DNA from: Curtobacterium luteum
GTDB taxonomy: Bacteria; Actinomycetota; Actinomycetes; Actinomycetales; Microbacteriaceae
Assembly (NCBI RefSeq): GCF_001475545.1
Contig: NZ_LDQC01000060.1
Location: 1-64,000 of the forward strand
Direction: 5' to 3'
Length of the DNA: 64,000 nucleotides
The notes beneath the pieces were generated by a model that ran no database searches, was not told where the DNA came from, and worked only from the letters and a program-made list of their open reading frames with translations. Of the stretch, positions 24,714 to 31,635 are shown piece after piece (position 1 is the stretch's first letter; each line of letters starts with the position of its first letter). A program made the position numbers and the translations under genes.

Positions 24714-25529
24714 GTGACCGACGACGACCTCTTCCTCGACGGCGCGCTCCCGGCCCCCCTGCGCCAGGACCGCATCGTCGCCATCGTCGAGGGGGCGCCG
24801 GGGCTCGTCCGGACGGCTGCCCTGGCAGCGGCGCTCGGCACGAGCGAGGTGACGGTCCGACAGGACCTCGCCACGCTCGACCTGGAGGCTCGGATCCGGC
24901 GGGTGCACGGCGGTGCGGTCCGCCTCGTGGCCGGTTCGGGCGAGCGCCCGCTCGAGGAGACCGCGGTCGAGCACCAGGTCGCGAAGGCCGCCATCGGCCG
25001 CGCCGCGGCCGCGCTCGTGCGGTCCGGCGAGTGCGTCGTGCTCGACGTCGGCACCACACCCGCAGCGGTGGCGTCAGCCCTGGTGGCACGGACGGACCTG
25101 GTCGACGTGACCGTGGTGACGAACTCCCTCACCACGGCACTCGCCCTCGAACCCGCCGTCCCGCGCTTCACCGTCATCGTCACCGGCGGGACGCTCCGAC
25201 CCCTGCAGCACTCGCTCGTCGCGCCGTTCAACAACACCGTGGTCCCGATGATCGCCGCCGACATCGCGTTCCTCGGGGGCACGGGCGTCGATGTCGAGCA
25301 CGGCCTGACGAACGTGAACCTCCCCGAGACCGAGACGAAGCGGATGCTCGCCGCGACGGCACGGCGTACGGTCGTGGTCGCGGACGGGTCGAAGTTCGGC
25401 CGGGCCCACATCGGGGTCGTCCGCGCGCTCGAGGACGTCGACGTCGTCGTGACCGCCGAGGCCCCGGCGGACCTGGTCGACGCCGTGCGTGCGGCCGGGG
25501 TCGAGGTCGTGGTCGCCGACGAGCGCTGA
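24714..25529 (+). CDS. DeoR-family regulator of galactose genes
   Basis: A 271-residue repressor. The N-terminal winged helix contains VRTAALAAALGTSEVTVRQD and the DeoR hallmark IRRVHGGA; the sugar-phosphate-sensing domain contains LDVGTTPAAVASAL and VTNSLTTA. It is divergent from galT-galK and precedes galM, so it is inferred to control galactose use. The GTG at 24714 was chosen as the only start giving the full HTH without a long tail. Confidence 0.88.
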   Translation: MTDDDLFLDGALPAPLRQDRIVAIVEGAPGLVRTAALAAALGTSEVTVRQDLATLDLEARIRRVHGGAVRLVAGSGERPLEETAVEHQVAKAAIGRAAAALVRSGECVVLDVGTTPAAVASALVARTDLVDVTVVTNSLTTALALEPAVPRFTVIVTGGTLRPLQHSLVAPFNNTVVPMIAADIAFLGGTGVDVEHGLTNVNLPETETKRMLAATARRTVVVADGSKFGRAHIGVVRALEDVDVVVTAEAPADLVDAVRAAGVEVVVADER

Positions 25530-25562
25530 AGCACCGCGTTCCCCAGGAAGGATCAGCCCGCC

Positions 25563-26498
25563 ATGACCGCAGCAGCCCCCACCGGAGGCCAGTACCACCT
25601 CCGCCACGCCGGACCGGACGGCGTCGTCGAGGCCGTCGTGACCGAGGTCGCCGCCGGCATCCGCGAGCTCCGGGTCGCCGGCTTCGACCTCACCGAGCCG
25701 TTCGGCGTGGACCAGGCCCCGCCCGGCGCGGACGGCATCGTGCTCGTGCCGTGGCCGAACCGGGTCGCCGGCGGTCGGTGGGAGCTCGACGGTGCCGTGC
25801 AGCAGCTCGACGTGTCGGAGCCGAAGTACGGCAACGCCTCGCACGGGCTGCTCCGCTTCGCGCCCTACCGGACCGTCACGCAGACGGAGTCGTCGATCGA
25901 GCAGGAGGCCACGATCCACCCGCAGCACGGATGGCCCTTCACCCTCGAGACCCGCGTGCACCACGAACTCGTCGACGACGGCGTCCGGGTCACCCACACG
26001 ATCACGAACCGCTCCGGCGTCCGGGCGCCCTTCGCCGTCGGCGCGCACCCGTACCTCCGCGCCGGTGACACCCCCGCCGAGGACCTCGTCATCACGCTCG
26101 ACGCCGCCACGGCCTTCTCGACGAACGAGCAGAAGGTGCCCGACGGGTCGTTCGACGTCACCGGGACCGACTCCGACCTCCGCGCCGGCCGTCGTGCGGG
26201 CGACTCGGACCTCGACACCGCCTACACGGACATCGCGGACGACGAGCACGGTGTCCGGCGTACGACGCTGCACGGCCCGGAGGGCGACGGTGTCGAGCTC
26301 TGGCAGGACGAGTCGTTCCCCTACGTGCAGGTCTTCACCTCCCGGACGTTCCCCCGCGGCGACGGCACCGGGCTGGCCGTGGCGGTCGAGCCGATGACCG
26401 CGCCGGCGAACGCGCTCAACTCGGGGGAGGGGCTTCGCTGGCTCGAGCCGGACGAGACCTGGACCGGCACCTGGGGCATCCGCCGCGTCTGGTCCTGA
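25563..26498 (+). CDS. galM: aldose 1-epimerase (galactose mutarotase-like)
   Basis: Interconverts alpha and beta anomers of galactose or related aldoses, supplying GalK. Length 311. VLVPWPNRVAGGRWELDG, HGLLRF and FAVGAHPYLR (catalytic His region) fit the family; VAVEPMTAPANALNSGEG holds the glutamate region. GGAAGG precedes the ATG by 10 bases. It follows the DeoR gene by 33 bases, likely in one unit. The exact sugar is inferred from context. Confidence 0.87.
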   Translation: MTAAAPTGGQYHLRHAGPDGVVEAVVTEVAAGIRELRVAGFDLTEPFGVDQAPPGADGIVLVPWPNRVAGGRWELDGAVQQLDVSEPKYGNASHGLLRFAPYRTVTQTESSIEQEATIHPQHGWPFTLETRVHHELVDDGVRVTHTITNRSGVRAPFAVGAHPYLRAGDTPAEDLVITLDAATAFSTNEQKVPDGSFDVTGTDSDLRAGRRAGDSDLDTAYTDIADDEHGVRRTTLHGPEGDGVELWQDESFPYVQVFTSRTFPRGDGTGLAVAVEPMTAPANALNSGEGLRWLEPDETWTGTWGIRRVWS

Positions 26499-26522
26499 TC
26501 GCTCCCCCGACGCGTTGCCTGG

Positions 26523-26595
26523 CCGAGTCTCGGCCCCGCGGACAGTTTCGCGGTCTCCGCATCGCGAAACTGTCCGCCGACCCGAGTCTCGCGGC
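26523..26595. repeat. palindromic intergenic element, second copy
   Basis: Arms GGACAGTTTCGCG (26540-26552) and CGCGAAACTGTCC (26563-26575) form a perfect 13-bp stem, flanked by CCGAGTCTCGG (26523-26533) and CCGAGTCTCGCGG (from 26582). Compared with 2795-2875 both arms differ at the same two paired positions, so the stem is conserved while its sequence is not. Confidence 0.65.
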
Positions 26596-26627
26596 GAGCG
26601 ATGGAGCGTGACGGCGATCTCACGAGG

Positions 26628-26653
26628 AAGGCCGCCCCGATCGGGGCGGCCTT
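26628..26653. terminator. terminator between galM and the unknown gene
   Basis: AAGGCCGCCCCGA and TCGGGGCGGCCTT form a perfect 26-bp palindrome between two convergent genes; it probably works in both directions. Confidence 0.8.
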
Positions 26654-26683
26654 CGTCGTGCGGGAGCGTGTCCGTCGGCGTGC

Positions 26684-27082
26684 TCAGCCGCGTCGCATGC
26701 GCAGCGCCTCGACCGCGAGGGCCTCGGTGCCGTAGCGCCCGACCTCCTGCGCCCACGCCGGGTCGTCGCCGCGGAGGGCGATGTACTCGGAGCGCTGCCG
26801 GCACACGTAGCCGAGGACGGTGGTGGCGGTGGCGACCTCGACGAAGTCCTCACGGATGTGACGTGTCGACACCTTCGCGTTGCGGCGGAGTGTGTCGAGG
26901 AGCAGCTCGTCGCTCATGGTCGTGTGGGTGGCTGCTGCGAGCTCGACGATGCGGCGCGCGCCGTCGGCGCTGGTGTGCGTGGCTTCGATGGGCTCGATCA
27001 CGGTGTACCCCGTTCGTTCGATGGTGGTGCTGTCGTGCAGGACCCGGAGTTCGGATCCGGGAACGACACTATCTGCGCCCAC
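26684..27082 (-). CDS. unknown protein next to the tRNA-Lys repeat array
   Basis: A frame of 132 residues from GTG 27082; a TTG at 27121 would add 13. It contains LRVLHDSTTIERTGYTV, MSDELLLDTLRRNAKVSTRH and LGYVCRQRSEYIAL, with no membrane segment and no family I recognise. It sits alone between a strong terminator and an array of tRNA 3' halves, a place where integrated elements leave cargo. Its origin as a remnant is only a suggestion. No clear ribosome site precedes either start. Confidence 0.55.
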   Translation of the reverse strand: MGADSVVPGSELRVLHDSTTIERTGYTVIEPIEATHTSADGARRIVELAAATHTTMSDELLLDTLRRNAKVSTRHIREDFVEVATATTVLGYVCRQRSEYIALRGDDPAWAQEVGRYGTEALAVEALRMRRG

Positions 27083-27172
27083 CCAACAGCCCGCTGAACG
27101 AGGACTGGAGTGTGCCGTCAAACGGACAAGAGTCGCCTGTGGAGGGTTTGTACCCCGATGCGACGAAGGGTT

Positions 27173-27238
27173 GGCCTCGGTCTGACGTGAGATGGGCCTC
27201 GGTCTGACGTGAGGTGGGCCCCGGTCTGACGTGAGGTG
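27173..27238. repeat. three tandem 22-bp repeats
   Basis: Units GGCCTCGGTCTGACGTGAGATG (written here as GGCCTCGGTC plus TGACGTGAGATG) start at 27173, 27195 and 27217 with one or two changes. They run directly into the first tRNA-Lys 3' half at 27237. Confidence 0.8.
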
Positions 27239-27356
27239 GGCCCCGTGGGGCTCGAACCCACGACCCTCGGATGAAGAGGCGGCGTTCGGGAGACCGTGGG
27301 CCCCGTGGGGCTCGAACCCACGACCCTCGGATGAAAAGGCGGCGTTCGGGAGACGG
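27237..27356 (-). repeat. two tandem copies of the tRNA-Lys 3' half
   Basis: Two units with a period of exactly 60 bp each repeat the tRNA-Lys sequence from the anticodon loop to the 3' end (T arm, acceptor 3' strand) and then a 14-15 base filler (GGCGGCGTTCGGGAG region). They follow the intact tRNA gene on its 3' side. Lacking D arm and 5' acceptor strand, they cannot be functional tRNAs. The shared segment is the one tyrosine recombinases use as attB in tRNA genes. Confidence 0.85.
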
Positions 27357-27429
27357 TGGGCCCCGTGGGGCTCGAACCCACGACCCTCGGATTAAAAGTC
27401 CGGTGCTCTACCAACTGAGCTAGAGGCCC
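27357..27429 (-). tRNA. tRNA-Lys (anticodon UUU)
   Basis: A 73-base cloverleaf: acceptor GGGCCTC/GGGGCCC with discriminator A, D arm GCTC/GAGC, anticodon arm with loop CTTTTAA (anticodon TTT), five-base variable loop, T arm GTGGG-TTCGAGC-CCCAC. The outermost anticodon-stem pair is a C-A mismatch. The CCA end is not encoded. Confidence 0.95.
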
Positions 27430-27457
27430 TCACCCGCAAGGCTAGCGGGTGAGGGCC
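27425..27457. terminator. hairpin overlapping the 5' end of tRNA-Lys
   Basis: GGCCCTCACCCGC (27425-27437) and GCGGGTGAGGGCC (27445-27457) form a perfect 13-bp stem with a 7-base loop. It follows the 53-residue membrane protein gene, but one arm contains the first five bases of tRNA-Lys, so readthrough RNA could trap the tRNA 5' end. Confidence 0.6.
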
Positions 27458-27478
27458 TCCAGGCGACAAACGAGCGCG

Positions 27479-27640
27479 TCAGCTCCGGCGTCCGGTCAGC
27501 GTCCGCAGCAGCCAGGCGATCACGGCGATCACGAGCAGCACGACGCCGACCCACAGCAGGAACTTCAGGCTGGCGGCGAAGCCACCGACGAACAGCAGGA
27601 TGACCGCGATCACGGCCAGGATGATGAGCAGGGCGTTCAT
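27479..27640 (-). CDS. 53-residue membrane protein
   Basis: MNALLIILAVIAVILLFVGG begins the first of two membrane helices; the second is FLLWVGVVLLVIAVIAWLL, and the end is basic (RTLTGRRS). GAAGGAGAGG lies 8 bases before the ATG. Such two-helix hydrophobic proteins of about 50 residues are widespread in Actinobacteria and often stress-induced in other bacteria; function unknown. Confidence 0.8.
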   Translation of the reverse strand: MNALLIILAVIAVILLFVGGFAASLKFLLWVGVVLLVIAVIAWLLRTLTGRRS

Positions 27641-27753
27641 GAGGGTCCTCTCCTTCACGTCCGGGAGGAGTGCCTCCCTGCCCGAACACCGTACGCGCGC
27701 GCGGCCTGTTGCGTTCTCGGCGAACTGGGGCGCTCGGCGTCGGTGGCCGCGCC

Positions 27754-27759
27754 TACACT
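27754..27759 (+). promoter_or_regulatory. leaderless -10 box
   Basis: TACACT, 6 bases before the GTG at 27766. Confidence 0.5.
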
Positions 27760-27765
27760 GTCGCG

Positions 27766-28395
27766 GTGCCTCGCGATCACCACCGTCCCGTCCACTTCAC
27801 CGATGCCGAGTTCGCCGCGATCCAGGGCGGGGAGGACCCGGCCGTCGTGAACCGTGTCGCGCACGAGACCGCGAACGCCCTGCTGCACCGCGTGCGGCAG
27901 GACCCGGACCCGGCGGTCGTCGAGCGCCTCGTGACCTACACGGACGTGCACGGCATCGACGCGATCGCGGAGCTGTGGGCGCGGGTGGGGGCGCACACGC
28001 TGCCGGGGGCGCTCTGGCGCATCTACCTCGTCCGAACGGTCATCCGGCAGGCGCCGGAGGAGATCGCCTACTTCTTCCAGCGCGGCACGGAGCGGATCGG
28101 CACGATCGACCAGGCCGTTGCCGGTGCCGAGCAGCCGACGGGCCCCGCGGAGATCCTGACCCTCGCGGACCGCATCCTGCACGGCCTCTACACGGGCGAC
28201 CTCGCGGTGGCGCTCGACCGCGGCGCTGCCTTCTGCCGGCTCACGGCGGCGGGCGCGACGGCGGTGGCGGACGAGTCCGACCTCACCGCGGCGGACCGCG
28301 CGAGCGAGCTGACGACCCGGGCGCTCCGGCTCACCGAGTTCGCGGCCGACCTGACGGAGGCGGCGGCGCTCTGGCGCCGCGACAGTCTCGACTGA
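27766..28395 (+). CDS. conserved helical protein of unknown function
   Basis: A 209-residue, mostly alpha-helical cytosolic protein. HFTDAEFAAIQGGEDPAVVN at the N-terminus, GALWRIYLVRTVIRQAPEEI mid-protein and ILHGLYTGDLAVALDRGAAF later; no catalytic motif, signal or membrane segment. I do not recognise a family. Leaderless start at GTG 27766. Downstream lies about 530 bp without a gene. Confidence 0.65.
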   Translation: MPRDHHRPVHFTDAEFAAIQGGEDPAVVNRVAHETANALLHRVRQDPDPAVVERLVTYTDVHGIDAIAELWARVGAHTLPGALWRIYLVRTVIRQAPEEIAYFFQRGTERIGTIDQAVAGAEQPTGPAEILTLADRILHGLYTGDLAVALDRGAAFCRLTAAGATAVADESDLTAADRASELTTRALRLTEFAADLTEAAALWRRDSLD

Positions 28396-28925
28396 GGCGA
28401 CCGTCTGCCGGACGTGAGCCGCACGGACGTGGCGATCCGTGCCTCCAGGCCGAACCGCTGCAAGCATGCAGCGGCAAGCGCGACGAGCCAGGCAGGCAGA
28501 GCCGAGCAGGCAGCGGCAGGCAGGCAGAGCCGAGCAGGCAGAGCCGAACAAGCACGGAGAAGCCGAGCCGCAGAAGCGCCTCTCGGCGCGAGGCCGCTCG
28601 AAGCGGCGAATTTTGGAGCCCGGGGCTTGCTGCGGCCCGGCGTCGTCCACTGTACGGAACGAGCCTGGAGACGTCGAATCCGTTCGCGCAGAGAGGACTC
28701 GCCACTTCTCCAATCCGACGGGACGAGGGCACCGAATCATCACCGTGGCGAGGCCCTGACCTCGCCACGGCGAGGGGTCCCGCGCGACCCGGTCCGACAT
28801 CAGTCGGTCAATTCCCTGCGGATCACGCGGGCCCCTCGCTCAGAACGAGCGCCACCACACCCGAACAGCTGCACGTCGCCTGGGCACCTGCAGCACCCCG
28901 TGCACCGAGAGGGGGGAAACCTGCA
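28396..28925. other. 530-bp intergenic region before sigK
   Basis: Holds a minus-strand copy of the dispersed motif (28432-28451), an irregular tandem array of GAGCAGGCAGAGCC-like units (about 28480-28545), and a perfect hairpin: CCGTGGCGAGG (28743-28753) with CCTCGCCACGG (28760-28770). No convincing gene was found. The stretch is less GC-biased than its surroundings in places (GCGAATTTTGG near 28610) and looks rearranged. Confidence 0.55.
28432..28451 (-). repeat. dispersed 20-base motif, intergenic copy
   Basis: Minus-strand GGCCTGGAGGCACGGATCGC, the consensus form, 40 bases after the stop at 28395. Confidence 0.65.
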
Positions 28926-29525
28926 ATGCTTGCCATCGTGGAACGCGACACGAAGCGCTGGGGCTCTGCCGAGCCGCCGCCGCCGTCGCCCGATGAACTC
29001 CTCACCAGGGTTGCGAACGGCGACCAGGCGGCTTTCTCCGACCTGTACGACGAACTATCCGGGCGGGTGCTCGGCCTCGTGACCCGGCTGCTGAAGGACC
29101 GTGCGCAGTCCGAGGAGGTCACCCAAGAGGTCTTCCTCGAGGTCTGGCAGCAGGCCTCCCGGTTCGACCAGGTGCGTGGCTCCGCCGCGAGCTGGGTGCT
29201 CACCATGGCGCACCGCCGGGCGGTCGACCGGATCCGGGCATCGCAGGCGTCGCACGACCGCGACACGCGGATCGGCATCCGCGACTTCGAGGCCGGGTTC
29301 GACCAGGTGTCCGAGTCGGTGGAGATCCGCATCGAGCACGAACGGGTCAGCCGGGCGCTGGCGAAGCTCACCGAGTTCCAGCGCCAGGCCGTGCAGCTCG
29401 CGTACTACGGAGGCTTCTCGCACAGCGAGATGGCCGAGCAACTGGGGGTGCCGATCGGCACCGTGAAGACCCGTCTGCGTGACGGGATGATCCGACTCCG
29501 AGACGAGATGGGGGTGACCTCATGA
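28926..29525 (+). CDS. sigK: ECF sigma factor, SigK-like
   Basis: A 199-residue group 4 sigma factor. Region 2 contains DLYDELSGRVLGLVTRLLKD and QEVFLEVWQQASRFD; region 4 contains YYGGFSHSEMAEQLGVPIGT. It is coupled (ATGA) to an RskA-type anti-sigma gene, the arrangement of the mycobacterial sigK-rskA pair. GGGGGGAAA precedes the ATG at 28926. Symbol by family resemblance and synteny. Confidence 0.85.
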   Translation: MLAIVERDTKRWGSAEPPPPSPDELLTRVANGDQAAFSDLYDELSGRVLGLVTRLLKDRAQSEEVTQEVFLEVWQQASRFDQVRGSAASWVLTMAHRRAVDRIRASQASHDRDTRIGIRDFEAGFDQVSESVEIRIEHERVSRALAKLTEFQRQAVQLAYYGGFSHSEMAEQLGVPIGTVKTRLRDGMIRLRDEMGVTS

Positions 29526-30385
29526 CCGAACGACACGACGACCCGTCGACGCTGACCGGTTCGTACGCGCTCGACGCGCTCTCCGACGAGGAGCGCGCCC
29601 AGGTCGAGGCCGCACTCGCGTCCTCGCCCGAACTGCTCGCCGAGACCGACTCGCTGCGGGAGACCGCGCTCCAGCTCGCGTACTCGACCGACCCGATCGA
29701 GCCCCCCGCGTCGCTCAAGGCGTCGCTGATGGCGCAGATCCAGAACACGCCGCAGGTGGCGACGTCGGCTCCGGCTGCTCCCACCCCTGCGTCGTCCGAC
29801 GCCGGCCTGGAGGCACGACCCGCCTCCGCCCCGTCGCCCGCCGTGTCCGGTGCGCAGCCGGGTCCGGCGGAGACCGCGGCTCGCCGCCGATGGTTCCAGC
29901 GTCCGGCGGCCGCACTGTCCGCCGCTGCTGCCGTCGCGGTGGTGTTCCTCGGCGTCGGACTCGGCGTCGGCGGGGTGCTCAACCCGGACAGCGGTACGCC
30001 GCGGCCGGGCACCTCGCAGAGCACGAGTGTCCTCGACGGGATCTACGCGGCGTCCGACTTCCAGCGGAGCTCGACTCCCGTGCAGGGAGGTGGGACGGCC
30101 ACGGTCGTCTGGTCGCAGGACCTCGGGAAGTCAGCGGTCATCCTGGACGGGGTCGAGGCTGCGCCCAAGGGCAAGACCTACGAGCTCTGGTACATCGACT
30201 CGAAGGCTGCCGGCGGCGCGATCACGTCGGCCGGTCTGATGGACCAGTACGCCGACGGAGTGCACTCGGCGGTCCTCACCGGCAAGGTCCGGGACGGCGT
30301 CACGGTGGGCATCACGGTCGAGCCGGAGGGCGGCTCGAAGCAGCCGACGACGACCCCGATCGCCGCGGTCCCGCTCGACGCCTAG
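29522..30385 (+). CDS. rskA: RskA-type anti-sigma factor
   Basis: A 287-residue single-pass membrane protein. The N-terminal anti-sigma domain (LTGSYALDALSDEERAQVEA) is followed by a Pro/Ala/Ser linker, a helix at about residues 128-150 (AAALSAAAAVAVVFLGVGLG) and an extracytoplasmic anti-sigma-K domain ending GVTVGITVEPEGG. The linker contains GLEARPAS from a copy of the dispersed motif (29803-29818). It is expected to hold SigK at the membrane until cleaved. Confidence 0.88.
   Translation: MTERHDDPSTLTGSYALDALSDEERAQVEAALASSPELLAETDSLRETALQLAYSTDPIEPPASLKASLMAQIQNTPQVATSAPAAPTPASSDAGLEARPASAPSPAVSGAQPGPAETAARRRWFQRPAAALSAAAAVAVVFLGVGLGVGGVLNPDSGTPRPGTSQSTSVLDGIYAASDFQRSSTPVQGGGTATVVWSQDLGKSAVILDGVEAAPKGKTYELWYIDSKAAGGAITSAGLMDQYADGVHSAVLTGKVRDGVTVGITVEPEGGSKQPTTTPIAAVPLDA
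29803..29818 (+). repeat. dispersed 20-base motif, copy in rskA linker
   Basis: GGCCTGGAGGCACGAC, plus orientation, in frame as Gly-Leu-Glu-Ala-Arg in the cytoplasmic linker of RskA, followed by GCCTCC. Confidence 0.6.
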
Positions 30386-30445
30386 CAAGGGCGGCACCAG
30401 CCCGCCCTCGTACCGCGCAGAGCGATCGGGAGAGCCGCTGGTGCA

Positions 30446-30600
30446 CGACGGGGCCGTCGTCGTGCGACAGCGGCGCTGTCGTTCGTGCGCGCGTGCAACG
30501 AGCGGCGTGTGCAATGACGGGCGTGTGCAAGGGGCGACGGGGCCGTCGTCGTGCGACAGCGGAGCTGTCGTTCGTGCGCGCGTGCAATGACCGGCGCGCG
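30446..30600. repeat. 89-bp direct duplication with hairpins
   Basis: A unit of about 55 bases beginning CGACGGGGCCGTCGTCGTGC recurs at 30535, 89 bp later. Each copy contains a hairpin, CGACAGCG/CGCTGTCG in the first and CGACAGC/GCTGTCG in the second, then TTCGTGCGCGCGTGCAA. Shorter GTGTGCAA-like echoes lie between. The whole lies between rskA and the end of the pst operon; no gene is seen in 30386-30822. Confidence 0.65.
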
Positions 30601-30682
30601 CAAGGAACGACGGGGGTCGTTCCGGAACGGACTCCGCATCGTCGAGGCGACCACCCGCGATCCGGTGCCGATCCGACGGGCG

Positions 30683-30701
30683 CGATCCGTGCCTCCCGGC
30701 C
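30683..30701 (-). repeat. dispersed 20-base motif, variant copy
   Basis: Minus-strand GGCCGGGAGGCACGGATCG, with GG for TG at the fifth position region, between rskA and pstB. Confidence 0.5.
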
Positions 30702-30754
30702 GCCCGTCGTGACCACGGCGACGACACGACCGCAGCAGCGCCCGGGAACGACGG

Positions 30755-30786
30755 CGGCCCCGCCGGACCGGGGTCCGACGGGGCCG
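30755..30786. terminator. terminator after pstB
   Basis: CGGCCCCG and GGA pair with TCC and CGGGGCCG around CCGGGG, 37 bases after the pstB stop on the minus strand. Confidence 0.65.
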
Positions 30787-30822
30787 AGCGCGCGACGCGA
30801 ACGCTGCGTCCGCGTCAGCGGA

Positions 30823-31602
30823 TCATCCGAAGCGGCCGGAGACGTAGTCCTCGGTGGCCTGCACGGACGGGTTCGAGAAGATCGTCGCGGTGTCGTCGTA
30901 CTCGATGAGCTTGCCGGGGTGCCCGGTGCCGGCGATGTTGAAGAACGCGGTCTTGTCCGACACTCGCGAGGCCTGCTGCATGTTGTGGGTCACGATGACG
31001 ATCGTGTACTCCTTCTTCAGCTCCTCGATGAGGTCCTCGATGGCGAGGGTCGAGATCGGGTCGAGCGCGGAGCACGGCTCGTCCATGAGGAGCACGTCGG
31101 GCTGGACGGCGATCGCCCGCGCAATGCAGAGCCGCTGCTGCTGCCCGCCGGACAGTCCCATGCCGGGCTTGTCGAGGCGGTCCTTGACCTCGTTCCAGAG
31201 GTTCGCACCCTGGAGCGAGCGCTCGACGATGTCGTCGGCCTCGGACTTCGAGATGCGCTTGTTGTTGAGCTTCACCCCGGCGAGCACGTTGTCCTTGATC
31301 GACATCGTGGGGAACGGGTTGGGTCGCTGGAAGACCATGCCGACCTGACGACGGACGAGCACCGGGTCGACGCCCGCACCGTAGAGGTCGTCGCCGTCGA
31401 CCTTGACCGAGCCCTCGACCCAGGCGCCCGGGATGACCTCGTGCATGCGGTTCAGGGTGCGGAGGAAGGTGGACTTGCCGCAGCCGGACGGGCCGATGAA
31501 CGCGGTGACGGTGCGGGGCTCGATGGTGATGTCGACACCCTCGACCGCCTTGAACTTCGAGTAGTAGACGTTGAGGCCGTCGACCTCGATGCGCTTGGAC
31601 AC
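30823..31602 (-). CDS. pstB: phosphate ABC transporter ATPase
   Basis: Energises high-affinity phosphate uptake. Length 259, typical. GPSGCGKS at residues 37-44 (Walker A), [14 protein letters not shown] (signature) and [12 protein letters not shown] (Walker B) are all present. The PstB-specific [18 protein letters not shown] and [12 protein letters not shown] occur. Last gene of pstS-C-A-B, 33 bases after pstA; GTG start at 31602. Confidence 0.96.
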   Translation of the reverse strand: MSKRIEVDGLNVYYSKFKAVEGVDITIEPRTVTAFIGPSGCGKSTFLRTLNRMHEVIPGAWVEGSVKVDGDDLYGAGVDPVLVRRQVGMVFQRPNPFPTMSIKDNVLAGVKLNNKRISKSEADDIVERSLQGANLWNEVKDRLDKPGMGLSGGQQQRLCIARAIAVQPDVLLMDEPCSALDPISTLAIEDLIEELKKEYTIVIVTHNMQQASRVSDKTAFFNIAGTGHPGKLIEYDDTATIFSNPSVQATEDYVSGRFG

Positions 31603-31635
31603 GTGGATTCCTTCGGGGTGGTGGTCGTTGCCGCG

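Noticed and set aside
24880-24898. Dispersed-motif copy in the DeoR gene (CTGGAGGCTCGGATCC)
   Set aside because: These bases encode the conserved DeoR helix-wing sequence before IRRVHGGA, so family conservation explains the likeness.
27237-27356. Two additional tRNA genes
   Set aside because: Only the 3' half is present in each copy; the D arm and 5' acceptor strand are missing.
27420-27689. An 89-codon frame opposite and around the 53-residue gene
   Set aside because: Its translation is Arg/Pro-rich low complexity; the 53-residue frame has two membrane helices and a good ribosome site.
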